Shown in pieces: positions 24,001 through 35,620 of a DNA stretch of 64,000 nt. Numbering within the stretch: the stretch's first letter is position 1; every line of letters starts with the position of its first letter. The notes below the pieces were generated by a model, which had not been told where the DNA came from, ran no database searches, and was given only the letters and a program-made list of their open reading frames with translations. The position numbers were made by a program, and so were the translations under genes. The stretch is from Galaxea fascicularis (lineage: Eukaryota > Cnidaria > Anthozoa > Scleractinia > Euphylliidae): positions 20,952,225-21,016,224 of the forward strand of contig OX419344.1 of assembly GCA_948470475.1 (NCBI GenBank), given 5' to 3'.

Positions 24001-27000
24001 GATTTTAAACATTTATCAAAATCACTGATCACCGCTTATTATCGAAACCAGTCAATACTCACTTATGAAACTGTCTTGGTCTTCTAGGTCGGGGTTGCCT
24101 CCGACAGCAGTGTCCAAGGGCAACTGAAAGTAAAAATTATCTTCCTCACTTATTCCATCTCACAAATTGTTGGCGTAAGGGTGAACTTTAGTTGCCGAAA
24201 CAAACAACAAGACGAGCTTTCGAGTCAATGATAGGTCCAAGCGGTTGCTCCCATATTGGAAAAAAAGCGAAAAGGTTCATGCTATTGGCTAGGGGAAGAA
24301 GTGGATATACGGCAAATGTCATAACTTACTCTTTTGTGAGGCTTTCCATAGCATAAAGACCACAGCTGGAATAGCAAAGGCCGTAACGACGATCCACAAG
24401 GGAGCAAAATAAGCAAAACTGTTCGGGGAATTTTCCTGTTGTTCAGTTGCACCTGATCCGCCTTTCTCCACTTCTAAGAGAACGACCAAAAAAATAACAT
24501 TGTCAGTAAGGGTTAAACTGAAGGGAGACAACTGGTTATCAGTCACTGACTTTCTTCGGTGGACCTGCTTATTATGCTGTGCTAAATGGGTCTAACACTT
24601 GAGTATTCAGAATGAAATTTGAACTGTTAACATTAGGGAGAAAGTCACTGCGTGCATTACCTTCCTGTTGTACTGTTTATCATGCTGAACAAGGAGGGTG
24701 CAATGAGCTACAGAAGCTTTTTAACTGTCACAGGCCTGCACTACAACAGAAATGAACTACAGAGGCAACCTTATATATCGACAGTCGTGAAAATGGCGAA
24801 AGCTTAAACCCCCTTGGGGTCGAGGCGAGCTAACAAAAAAATGATATTGAAATAAGCAAGGCAACTACATTTTAGAATTGTGTTATCAGAATAACTCCTT
24901 TATTCGCTTTACCACTTCATTCACCAATCGCACCTTGTTTAAGAGTGGGGTGCTCTGTTAGAGAGGTTTTGGTGTCCGCTGTTGGGCTTACGCCTGCGAA
25001 AGGAAAAAGTGTTCATAAGGTTTTAAAAGGTCATTTGTATGATGTAAACAAATTGATGACACGTGCTGACATCTTGAAATAGTTTATAACTGACTGAAGA
25101 GAAACTTTAATAACATAGCTCTTTACTTCACTTATTGCAAGGTGTTTCATGATGCTTACCCTTTGTTGTAGCAGGGTATGTTGACAGCACTTCAGTTCCC
25201 ATTGTTGTGCTAATTTCTACAAAGAAAGACAAAATACCAAAAAATCAAGGAAAAATTGACGTTCGGTATAACTTACACCACGAACTTAGCATAATTTGCA
25301 TAGTGGGATTTTCCGTGTGAGAAATGTCCTTCCAAAATTTTTCCTAAATTGTGATTGACCTACAACAGGTCTTAATTAAAATGGGTGTTGTCGTAATTCA
25401 CTGAGTCACATGTCAGACTTTTTGAAACTCCTATTTCGTTTCGCTTGTTTATATTCTAGTTATTTATGTTCTACTACATGAAACATAAGCTATAGGGTGT
25501 GTTCCCTTGACGTCGCGGCGGCCATGTTTGACGGGGAGCAAAACAAAGGAATGGCGGCCATGTTGGACGAGTAAACCAGTCTTCTGGGAATTGAACCCTA
25601 TTTTTATGCGAAATCTTCTTTTTGTTTCAACAAAACCAATATGGCCGCTGGTCACGTGAGCGAACACCCTCTTTAGATCGCTTTCACATGACGTCAGGGC
25701 GGCCATCCTGGTGTACCAAAAAAGGAACGGCGGCCATATTGGTGTAGAAGGCAACCGTCTGGGAAGAGAACTCATTTCATTGAACCGATATGGCCGCTGG
25801 TCACGTGAGTGAAATATAATCGTAGTTACCTTGAGGCATTTTCGCAGTTTTAAAATGTCTTTCCAACCCGTAAAAACTGTGGCCATATCTATTCCACGCT
25901 GAGACAGCTGCGGTGTAGTTCTGGTTCCAATTTAGATCTAAAGAGTACGTGGTTTCTGTCGTGTTCCAGGTGCTCAGCCTTTCTTTATGATGAGACCTAT
26001 TACTAGCCGGTGATACCCAAACGGATATGATGTAAAACTGGATAGGACTTTCACCACTGTATGGTTTCATCCACTGCAGTACGCATCGTTTTCCATAAAC
26101 AGTAATGTTTGTTATGGATGGCGCATCAGGCGGACCTAGAAAGAGAAAAATTATAAATATACAAAGTTCGATTGACGGCCCGTAATAACACTACAATATT
26201 ATAACCACTGCCTGTTGAAACGCATATTGTTCCTTGGTACCTAAATGATCCCTTGCGCTCTGCCAGCTTTGGTTGAAACTTTGCTTGAAAAGTAGTTGCT
26301 TTTAGAAAAGAGGTCCATTGGGCTGATCTCCCTCGTGAGGTAGGGTCATGGAACCATTGACCCACCCGATGAAATTTCTCTAGATTACCCTGACCCCATT
26401 CAAGATCTTTAAGCAGTCTTGTGCAACTCACATTTCTGACATCGCTGCGGTTACGTAATATTTGTTGTAGTTATTATTTGGCCACCAGAGGAAGCCATAG
26501 GTCGTCGGAGTAGCAAATGCAAATGTATATCGTATAACGTATGTTCTAAAGCCATTTAATTGAAAATAACACAATGGAGCAAAGACAACATAACGAGAGA
26601 ATACGTCACCTGCTAAAAGAGTTGTCGCAGTGATGTTCGCTGTTTCCCCAAAACCAACCTCGTTTCGTGCCTGTATTACAACAACGTATGTCCGGTTTCT
26701 GGCTAGATTTTTGGCAACTAGGGAAGTTCTTCCAACTGCGGTATACTCCTCCCTGAGAATGGTACCATCGAATATTTTTATGGTGTAGTCAAGTATTTTG
26801 ATGTTATTGACATCTCGGAGCGACGAGTTCCAGGTCACATTTAACGCTAACACGAGTGGAAAGATCTTTATAGTAGGCGCTCCTGGTGGGTCTGAAAAGA
26901 AAGAGCTCAAAATTTCAGTTTGTTTGCAAAGCAAGATTAACAGTTCGTAAAATGATATTGCCTAATTCAGAAGCAGACAGCTTTCTAAACATTGGCCCCG

Positions 27001-27479
27001 ATTCTCCTCTTTCATCACAAATTATTTTCAAACAGACCAATATGTTAAATTCCAGTCTCTAACCTGCCTCAAGCGTTGTGAAATTTTGGCTCCTAAACCT
27101 GCCGTAGCCATCTTCATTTCTTGCTTGTACCTGTACTATGTATGTCCTGTTGTGCCTTAGTTCTTTAACATACAGGTTCAAAGAATATATTTCCCTAAAT
27201 TCTCGCTGTTGTTGTGTGTTAGTATCTGTAAGTAGTACTCTGTAATCCAGTATCTTGATTCCTGTATCGTCATTCGTTGAATTCCACGATATGTTAACTG
27301 ACATTAAACTTGGTACTGTGGTGATAGAAAGAACTCTTGGAGGATCTGCAAAAACATAACTGTAGGTCAATATCTCAAGGAGAACTATAGCTTTACGAGA
27401 ATGGGATGACAAACTCCACAGGCCACGTTATAGAAGTCTAGTACAACTATAACGCACTGATTGATTGATTGATTGATTA

Positions 27480-27518
<39 letters not shown>

Positions 27519-30500
27519 GAGCAACCATTAATTAAAGGCTCAAATGCACTGCTTCAGGTCATTAATAGAGAAAAGAAAGAAAGGTGAAATGTAAATAAGG
27601 AGATGAAAGGTGATTGAGTTGGAAGAGACTAATTAAATGAAATTAATGCTCTTTAATTTTCTAAAAGTAACAAACTGTGGAGTGATTGAACTAATATAAT
27701 ACAGGGCATGAGAATGCAGGAAATGATTACTAACAATTAGTCGAGTTAATATTAACCAGTGAGTCAACGAGAGATAACAGACTTATTAACATATTTACGG
27801 AAATGCAAAACAATCGTGGGTTTACTGACCTGCCTCCAGCGTCGAAATAGTGACGTTTGCAGGGTTCCCATAACCAGCAACATTTCTTGCTTGTAAAAGT
27901 ACGACATAGGTTCTGTTGTGCTTCACATTTCGAACAGTATAGTTGTTTTCTTTAATGCCACTTTGCACTTGGATCCTATTTTTGTTCTCATCTAGTAGTA
28001 CTATCCGATAATCTAAAGTGGGAGATCCACCTTCGTCACGTGACTTGTTCCAGGTTATGTTGATCGACAGCATAGCTGGCTCTAGTTTGCAAAACACAGG
28101 TGGACTAGGTGGAACTGAAAATGAACCAAAATCGACAATAAATTTTATCGAGCTTGTAGTCTATTTCTACAGGGTTTCATTGCCGTCCATAATCTTTCCG
28201 TTTCCGTTTCCGCTTCTCGCGTTCAAACGCATTTTGAGGCAACTCCAGCATCGTTTTCTGATAAGACTCAAAATGTTTTACGTTTGAAATGAAAGCCTTT
28301 CCTATCGCAGACCCTTCAAAGAATGACCCTTGTAAACTTAGACGCGAGTACTCTCCCAGTTTTACGCCCTCCCAAAACTAAGCCTTTAGACTGCAACAGC
28401 TAGCTGCTTTGCGCTGTTGAGTGGCTTAGTGTTGCAAGCTGTTTCTGTCGTCTTTCCGAATTCACTTTGTTACTCCAGATCCCTTCCAATAGCTATCTCA
28501 CTTGTGCAAGATGCTTTATTTAGAAGTCCGGAAAAAGAAGAAATGAAATAAGACAAATCTAATAGCATGCAGTACATGGTGATGATGGTGGTGGTGGTGG
28601 TGATGATGACAATAGTGATGATGGTGATGGTGATGGTGGTGGAGGTGGTGGTCGTGATGATGGTGGTGATGGTGGTGATGGTGGTGGTGGTGGTGATGAT
28701 GGTGTTGATGGTGGTGGAGGTGGTGGTGATGGTGATGGTGATAGTGACGGTGAGGATGAGAGTGACGGTGACGGTGATGATATGATGACGATAAGCAGCA
28801 AAATCTGTTTACTCACGGAGTTGTTTCACTGTTATATTATGCCACGCTGTTCCTTTGTCATTGGTAGCTTTGCACGAGTAACGACCAAAGTTGTCCGTGG
28901 TTTTTGGCGTTAAGATTAGCATGCTTACATCTCGTGTAGTGTTCAGACCGGCAAAGATCTGTCTGTTGTCTTTAAACCATGTGAAATTGGCAGCAGGATT
29001 TGCATTTACAACGCACTTTAAACTCGTTGTGTGGTTCAGCCAAGATTTTACTTCGATATGTGAAGAGGAAGTGGTTTTAACGTAGGGCCGATCTGAAAAC
29101 AAGGAAGCAAACCGGGGAAGTTGAGGTTTCGTCACTGGTCTTCCTCCAAGAATTACCTTACACATTGACTTGTAATAGTCCCCTTTTTGGCACTGGGTTT
29201 AAAGAATATAATAGATCTGAACTTCCTCCGTCACAGCCCGACCTCACCCCCCCCCCCCTCCAATACCACTGCCAATAATTGATTTCCTTTATCCCCTCCT
29301 CTTTTCATTGCAGCCTGTACGCATGTGCAGATGACTCCAATTCAGTTTCACATACGTTTGTTTTACGCGCAGTCTGTTGCGTTTCTTCTTCTCCTTCTTT
29401 TTCTTGAACACCGAACACTAGAATTACAAGAAGTATCTACAATTACTTACATCGCACAACTCTCACAAGAGCGCTATAAGAGTCCATTCCAGCCCGGTTT
29501 TTCGCTGTACATACATAACTACCACCATCCTTTAGTTGAATGTTCGGAATTGTCAATTCCGTCGTCGTGTTACTTCTTTGCAGTAGCACACCATTGTTCG
29601 TCCATTCTATGTACGGTGTGGGGTCGCCACTTGAGTCGCATAGTAATTTTACGTCTTCGCCTTCTTCTACGTCTATGATCGCATTTGATCGCCTTGTAAT
29701 TTTGGGTGGAACTAAAAAATATCATATATAAAGGATCCCTTAATGCTGGATTATTTTCGTTTTTCTGAATAGGGTTTTGACCTAGCTTGTCCATGCGATT
29801 TCACCTCGAGTGTGAAAGCCACTGTGACGTAGATTTAGCCAGAATTTGCTTTGATTGTACTAGTTCGTTTCAAGTTTACAGTTTGTAAATTTAAACCAAA
29901 AGCTGTTGAGAACTTTGAGTAGTACTGTGGGGGTGATTAGAGTGCTGCAGACAGCAGTTGCAGTTGCGGTCCCAACTTAATGTTCTGTAGATAAAATCCT
30001 AAAGTGGCATGAATTTCAAAGATAATGACAAAGTACTTTTGATAAACGCCGTGCAAGTTTATCATTTTTTTAATTTTCGGCGAAAAGCCGTAAGTATCAC
30101 CAATCATGCTTTTTGCTTTGTTGCCCTCTACGATCGAGCCCGGTAGTTAATCTTTTCATTTAGTAGACGACAAATGTTTTGCTATGCTTCTTACTGTCTT
30201 CTTCCTTTTGTTTCTTTACTTTCTCTTTTGAATAAGTAAGCACTGTTTGCTCGTTATTTGTTAGGCAAGAGAAGTCAATGATTTGAGGTGAATCTTACCT
30301 TGAATGACGAGATTGATGGGACCGCTTTTGAAGTCGTCGCCATAAATTACTGCTGTGCAGCCGTAGGTGATATGCGCATCTGACCAGGCCACATTTCGTA
30401 ACACAAATTCCACGCTACAATTTTTTTGGTTGATAGCTTTGGTAACTCTCAGCCTGGATTGTAGAGAGCGTGGCTGAAGATACCTATTAATCGAAACAGT

Positions 30501-31043
30501 TCCGTCCTTGGAAACTGTTTGGTATTTGTTCCTAATTTTGTCGTTATTGTCCGTCACTCCCCAGTAAATTTCCTCAAAGTGTGTCCAGTCTTGCTGATCT
30601 CCAAATGAAAATGTCCAACTGAATAAAACATCAGATCCCAGGTTCCCAAATACTCTGTTTGGGGGTTCTAGTGTGAATCCTGTCCCAGGATGGTCTGTAA
30701 AACAACGAAAGAAAAAAAGGCTCTTGACATGAGAAATAATTGCATTGCCTGGCAAGACTCTCGCACGATCACTGCAAAGGAACGTCAGCTGCGACTGCTT
30801 AATGATATCAAGGCACGTGTGTCTTGATTTCCAGCGGGTTGTAATGACGTTGATGTTTTCCACGTTCCTTAATATTTGAAGTCCAACTCTAGATCAAAAC
30901 GCAAGAAGTAGTTTGTAATGCAAGTTACATGCATGCATGCATGCATGCAAGTCAAAGATTTGACCCAACTTACTTGCCACAGCATCTTTGAAGAGAAGAC
31001 AACAGGAAGCAACAACTGTTGCTACGCGAAGAAACTGCATCAT
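16522..31043 (-). CDS. Receptor tyrosine kinase with three Ig and four fibronectin III domains (FGFR/TIE-like), 22 exons
   Basis: A single-pass receptor expected to signal by ligand-induced tyrosine phosphorylation. Minus-strand exons: 31043-30974, 30694-30299, 29711-29451, 29092-28817, 28114-27830, 27345-27064, 26891-26610, 26135-25830, 25216-25160, 24993-24934, 24473-24330, 24123-24063, 23720-23675, 23436-22944, 22376-22266, 22009-21822, 21437-21315, 21209-21139, 20691-20651, 18583-18487, 17888-17789, 16581-16522. All borders are GT/AG, all phases join, and the total is 3810 nt (1269 aa). Order: signal peptide ([18 protein letters not shown]); V-like Ig; two more Ig ([15 protein letters not shown]); four FN3, one per exon with phase-1 borders; a Thr/Ser-rich stalk; TM ([17 protein letters not shown]); a basic juxtamembrane segment ([12 protein letters not shown]); kinase. 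Kinase motifs are complete: GRGEYG, VAVKTL, Glu in [43 protein letters not shown] and [10 protein letters not shown]. The C-terminus YENFTPS holds a pYxN (Grb2-type) site. Orthology to a named receptor is not claimed; the Ig-plus-FN3 layout recalls TIE receptors and the kinase recalls FGFR. Confidence 0.93.
16831..16860. repeat. Perfect hairpin, 14-bp arms, in repeat DNA just upstream of the last RTK exon
   Basis: ACTGGCAGGTGATT, two bases, then the exact reverse complement AATCACCTGCCAGT. It lies in the intron before the last kinase exon, within a stretch (16690-16870) that shares a block with 780-830. A second hairpin (GAAAAACCGATATCGGTTTTTC) is at about 16778-16800. Confidence 0.7.
17308..17360. 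repeat. Inverted repeat in RTK intron
   Basis: GCAATTTTGGTCTGAAATCA is followed after a short gap by TGATTTCAGACCAAATTGC, an inverted copy with one base difference. It lies in the last intron of the receptor kinase gene and is likely part of a degraded element. Confidence 0.6.
17917..18006. repeat. GC-rich inverted-repeat element end in RTK intron
   Basis: The stretch starts ATTAGACCCGTAGCCC and ends GGGCGAAGGGTCTAAT. Internally, GGGTCAATAGC is mirrored by GCTATTGACCC across GCGGCGAAGCCG. Nested inverted repeats of this sort mark a small non-autonomous element. Confidence 0.6.
18848..18894. repeat. Inverted repeat in RTK intron
   Basis: CAACCTCGTTCCCA and TGGGAACGAGGTTG face each other with about 20 bases between them. 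No exon overlaps. Confidence 0.6.
20379..20406. repeat. Perfect hairpin, 12-bp GC-rich arms
   Basis: CGCTGAGCCCCG, loop ATTT, then CGGGGCTCAGCG, in the long intron before the 18583-18487 kinase exon. Confidence 0.75.
20828..21034. repeat. Dispersed repeat, family F2 (copy 1)
   Basis: The body ends GGGCAACAAATGAGAATT, then TTTTGATCTTAGGATTTAAAG. The same tail is at 46750-46797, and a more distant relative is at 37234-37425. The start (AAACCCTAAGAGTG) and the end (TTAAAGGGTTTA) are again inverted copies of a CCCTTTAA-type end, resembling family F1. Confidence 0.6.
25485..25815. repeat. Two adjacent copies of a 'GCGGCCATnTTGG' inverted-repeat element in RTK intron
   Basis: The motif GGCGGCCATGTT (or a close variant) recurs at about 25518, 25553, 25700 and 25733. 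Each of the two halves ends in ATATGGCCGCTGGTCACGTGA (25639-25659 and 25788-25808). The first half is about 25485-25665 and the second 25670-25815. The same type of end (GGCAGCCATGTTGGTG facing CACCAACATGGCCGCC) occurs at 58161-58293 and 60057-60192. The right edge lies about 15 bases from the 26135-25830 FN3 exon. Confidence 0.7.
27462..27515. repeat. ATTG tetranucleotide microsatellite
   Basis: About thirteen repeats of GATT with one interruption, in the intron between the second and first FN3 exons of the receptor kinase gene. Confidence 0.9.
28573..28785. repeat. GGT/GAT trinucleotide minisatellite, ~210 bp
   Basis: A run of mixed GGT and GAT triplets with occasional GAG and GAC, 35 bases from the 29092-28817 Ig exon of the receptor kinase gene. 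The Met/Val-rich and Ser/Pro-rich frames it produces on the two strands are artefacts of the repeat. Confidence 0.92.
30928..30949. repeat. ATGC tetranucleotide repeat
   Basis: About five units of ATGC just inside the first intron of the receptor kinase gene, 25 bases from the signal-peptide exon. Self-complementary and able to extrude a cruciform. Confidence 0.8.
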
Positions 31044-33772
31044 ACTGTTAGAGCGAAGTTCGAGGCACACTACGAAAGAAAATTAAACAAATGTAGTTAA
31101 ATTCGTATTCGCTGCAATGTTTGGATGGGTAGGTCCCTTGTTTAGGAAACCTAGCGTGGTTTTTGAAGCGGAGATCCGTGTTACCTCCACCTGGTTTGGG
31201 CCACCAAGATGGAATGCTTAATGATATGTTTGTCCTCTCAGAATCTTTTGTTCACCAGTCAATGTCAAAATCGACTTTAAAATACGCGTGAAATTAGACT
31301 CCTTCAAAAAATCTGACTTGGAGCAAGACATAGGATATATGGTGCCAGACTTTATCGACTTTGATTTCACAAGAAGATTTTCTCCACCACTCAAACACCG
31401 CAAGCGTTGATTTGCTCCTATTCTAGGAAAGGTTAAAGGGGAACTGTCATCGGACAATTATGAAACAGTCATTTTAATGTTAAAGACTGGAATAAATTCA
31501 AGCCAATGCGCAAAATTGACAACATTTGTTGGTTGGGCGCCAGGGACAATATAGATGAATGATCAGTGTAAAAGTGACCGTGTTTAAAATTAGCCACTTC
31601 CTGGTTATTATAATTACACTCTTGCACGGCTTTCTGCATACCTCAAAACATAAAGTGCATTTACGATCCATAAGTGGGTTTAGTTTTGCAAAATCCGTCT
31701 TAGCGACGTGTGGCGTTTCACACGAAATCATCTTCAGTCAAAAATTGAACAAAAAAAAAAAGACGGCCGAAGATGGCCCGCTAAGCTTTCTTTGAGTTCA
31801 CATGAAAAGAGATTACCTGAAAGTATTGTTTTACCACAGAAAGAGCACTTTGTATCGCGGGAAATATCTTGCCGTGCGAGTTCTTTTCTCGTGAGGTATA
31901 AGTCATAGCTACTTCTAAAGAGCAAATTAGTAAGCACGCGAGATCAAATCTGGGAACTGCATTTCTAAACAATATAAAACGGAACCACAAAAAGGAAAAA
32001 AAGGACCTAATATATGTGCGTGGTAACATTCATCTTAAAACTCCATTCAAAACCACTTTTTTCAGCATCACTAAATAGACGATGCCACATAATGGTCATT
32101 GATCTATAGTCTATAGATTTCATTAGGATGGCATTATACTCGAGGATTTATATATAGAATCTTAAGAGTCAAAGCTGCATTAAAAGACTGCTCAAGGTTG
32201 GATGACAAAAACGGAAAGGATAAATTGCGAACATTTTCCTTCTAACAAGTAAAAAACACCCTGACAGCAAAGAAGTTGTAGTTGCGAAAACTAACATATG
32301 CCTTATACTAGTTGAATGTGCTAGCACTATAAAAAAGAAATTTATAAAGTGCCACGCCCTTTAGTGTGGTCTCGTGCACCCCCCAGGCTGTAGCTTAAGA
32401 TGATGATCGAAAGAACAAAGGAGTAGTCGACAAATCAAAATATCAACCATTTGGGATGTAGAGAAGCCTGGATGTATGTGGAGAGACACTTGTTCTTTTA
32501 TTCATTAATGGAATCCCAGTTAATTCAGTGTGGAAAAAATACTCCGAAAGTGCAATGGAGTCCTAATGTTCTTATCCGTTGAAAGTACTTATTTCTTTAC
32601 CATAATGGGCAAAGTTTTGTCGCAAGACTTATGAAAGTCGTTTAAACTTTCGAGAGGTGATTAAGGCTGAAGAAAAAAACGGGCACAAGTGCACCTATCA
32701 GTGGGAAACACTTTCCGTTGGGCAAGAGGGGTCGAAGGAAGCAGCTTCGGCAGCGAATGTCGCTGAAAAGCAGGAAAGGTCAGAAAAATCGAGGCAGTAT
32801 GGGAACATTACTACCATCGTACAGCAGATAGATAAAGCACGCCACCCAACCCATTATAGTGTAGACTTCCTGTGCATAACGTTGCTCAAGGAAGTAAACT
32901 ATAGAACTATGAGATAGATTTACATATGCAGTTAATAGTTGGGCTCACTGTGCACACAGTCCAAATGTACTAAGGTGTAAAATTAGTGGAGGCGGGGAAA
33001 TGCATTGGTGTAAAGACTGATCATAAGTCCTGTCAACCAAACTAAAACAAGTTTGGACGTTAGCTAAACATAAAAGAAAATATTCCAATTTTCACTATAG
33101 TCTTCAACAATTACTAATGCTTACTGCGCCCTGTAATGGGTATCACAAGATAAAACATGGCCACGTGACCAAAGAAAAGCCAAAAGGCAACGCAAAGAAA
33201 AAACCGACTTCGAAGAACCTCAGTACGGCATGGCTCCATGCACAGATTGTGCCGAGTTAGCCAACGAATTTAATACAGGCTGACCACATCTACAATGTTC
33301 GATTTTTTTTTTCTTTTTTCAGTAGTGCCAAGAGAGCCAGTTAGACATGCTTGGTCAAAAATAGTTACCCACTCACTTCTCAAAAGCGGCTTGTTCTTAA
33401 CTCTTGCTCCAGACGTAATACATTAATAAGCATGCCCGAGATCGACGAATTAAGAAGCTCAAGGGTAGGGGTGAATCTCGAAAATGTTGTGTGAGAGTTG
33501 AAAGTTCAGTAATATCAGATAGCAGAACTGACTTTTCACTGCGTAAAATTTCTATTTAAATATTCTTTTACATGTTCGCCCCAAGAGCTAAATAAGCTCA
33601 TCACGGGGGGCTTACACCAAAACTTTAAATTACAACATTCTCCAGAATCACGCCGGTGGTCCGGCTGTCATGGAAGGAATGCGGTATCGTGACCCCAAAC
33701 TAAGCACAACTGTAATGATTTAAATAATAGCTTTCTCCCTTCTTCCCTTCTTCATTTACCTGAGCTGTCATT

Positions 33773-33988
33773 TAACCCTTAAACCCCTTAGAGTGATCAG
33801 TGCTTAATTTCTCCTGACTAATAACACTGCGCAATGAAACATAAAAGTTGTGAGAAAAAAGAAGTGGTCAACAAGTAACAAAGGTCTTGATTGTTTAACA
33901 AAGTCTCCTCATCATCACTATAAAATAAAAATGTATGGAGAGCAGTGTGGGGAGTGCACACTGTTCTCTGCCAATAGAATGGTTTAAG
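33773..33988 (+). repeat. Dispersed repeat family F1 (copy 3)
   Basis: Starts TTAACCCTTAAACCCCTTAG, contains AAGGTCTTGATTGTTTAACA, CTCCTCATCATCAC and TGTATGGAGAGCAGTGTGG, and ends near AATGGTTTAAG. Same orientation as 421-627. Confidence 0.7.
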
Positions 33989-35019
33989 TATTTTAATTAC
34001 AAGAACCATTGAGCCACAATTGACCCAATGATTTTCCACCTATACCCGAACCGTTTTGCCACAACACACGTACAGCACGTTTTCTTTATCCATAGTTGCA
34101 GACAAGCTGTTAAACAGCAGATGACCCACCGTATTTTAGAACTAATTGATGACATGAATGCGATTTTAAAAGATGTTAGGTGGTTGATATGTGTTATCGG
34201 CTTTTCTTCTTTCCTGAAAACTTTTGTAATTACCACTTTTGTTCTGGACCAAACTGCAAAAGCCCACTTAGTTTCTTATTTGAAAACCTTGTTAATCCGA
34301 TCACTCCATTAATTCAGCCAAATTTTCATGGCCTGACGGTGGTCGTATTATTTACAGGGTTCCACTGTAATTCTGTCCTAACTTGCCACTTCTTGATCTT
34401 GCAGTTCGCATTGTCAAGTTTGCGTTTTCTGGAAGTCAAGAAACTTCTCATTATTTTATTGTCGAGGAATGTTTTTCCCTTGAAAGGAAATGTGAAATTC
34501 TAAGAGACTGAATAACAACATTTATGCCTGGCTCTCAGAGGGAGACCGCAAAGGAAACCTTTTAAGGAGTATATTTTTTTGAGGTAGCCCACGGCTGACA
34601 TCTTGCCAAAAAAAAGTGACATCACCTCCTATTTTTTTTTTCGGGTAGTGAATAATAACTGAATATAGTTCGTGGCCTATAAGCCATTGATAACCATAAG
34701 CTGTCATAAGGGGAAATCCAGAATTACCGTGAAAACGTATACACGTCGTAAGTCCTGGCTGATAGTGCTGGCGCGGAACACGAAAATCCGTCAAACGGAA
34801 ACAAAACCTGTCGTCAAGTCAGGCTCGAAGCACGAAAGGTTAAGAGTGAATAAACTCCGTGGATTGCAAGAACATTTCAAAGTCTTTGCTTGAAATTGAA
34901 AATATCAGAGATGAAGGTGTGCACTGTTTTGCACGGTCCATATCTCATTTTCCGAGACGAGTGGTGGTGTGGTTCAAAAGGCGGACACGCAATCCGGAAA
35001 CCTCAGGTCGATGAAGTCC

Positions 35020-35620
35020 TTTTTACCACCGGTGTAATGCTTCTAAACCTGAAAGGCAGTGCTGCGCTCAGGTCTTTAGTAACATGCACCAACACTGAGC
35101 CTTCTTGTCAAATTTTAACCAGATAAGGTTGCTATTTGTAACTCCCAACTGTATCAGGGATCTACTGCAATTGTATGCTGGCTTTTGGCAACTGAATGTG
35201 GCCCCAGGAACGGGCGACCTGAGGATCTACTTATTTGTCGGAAACTCTTTAAAAATCCCTGTTGGTATGTTTATTACATTACCGCGTCAACGTTTTCGAC
35301 ACTCGAAAGTAAGGAAGACTTTTTACCACCGGTGTAATGCTTCTAAACCTTAAAGGCAGTGCTGCGCTCAGATCTTTAGTAACATGCACCAACACTGAAC
35401 CATCTCGTCAAATTTTGACCAGATAAGGTTGCGGCTATTTGTAACTCCCATCTGTATCAGGGATCTACTACAATTGTATGCTGGCTTTTGGTAATATGGC
35501 CCCAGGAACGGGCGACCTGAGGATCTACTTATTTGTCGGAAACTCTTTAAAAATCCCTGTTGGTATGTTTATTACATTACCGCGTCTACGTTTTCGACAC
35601 TCGAAAATAAAGAAGACTTC
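35020..35620. repeat. Tandem duplication, 300-bp unit, two copies
   Basis: CTTTTTACCACCGGTGTAAT occurs at 35019 and again exactly 300 bases later at 35319. The two units agree nearly base for base through GGCAGTGCTGCGCTCAG, CATGCACCAACACTGA, CTGTATCAGGGATCTACT and CGAAACTCTTTAAAAATCCC-like segments up to CGTTTTCGACACTCGAAA. Differences are scattered substitutions and a few short indels around 35420-35500. The units share short frames (e.g. 35105-35353 and 35478-35696), but these show no domain. Confidence 0.88.

Noticed and set aside
25464..25886. 140-aa minus-strand frame
   Set aside because: It reads through the GCGGCCAT inverted-repeat elements and only touches the real FN3 exon at its edge in another frame.
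27460..27515. Possible CRISPR-like regular array
   Set aside because: It is a plain GATT microsatellite in a eukaryotic intron, with no spacers.
28559..28816. Ser/Pro-rich and Met/Val-rich open frames
   Set aside because: They are translations of the GGT/GAT repeat on the two strands.
31498..32029. Cluster of overlapping short frames upstream of the receptor kinase
   Set aside because: Frames on both strands overlap with no domain, and the signal-peptide exon at 31043 already gives a clean gene start.
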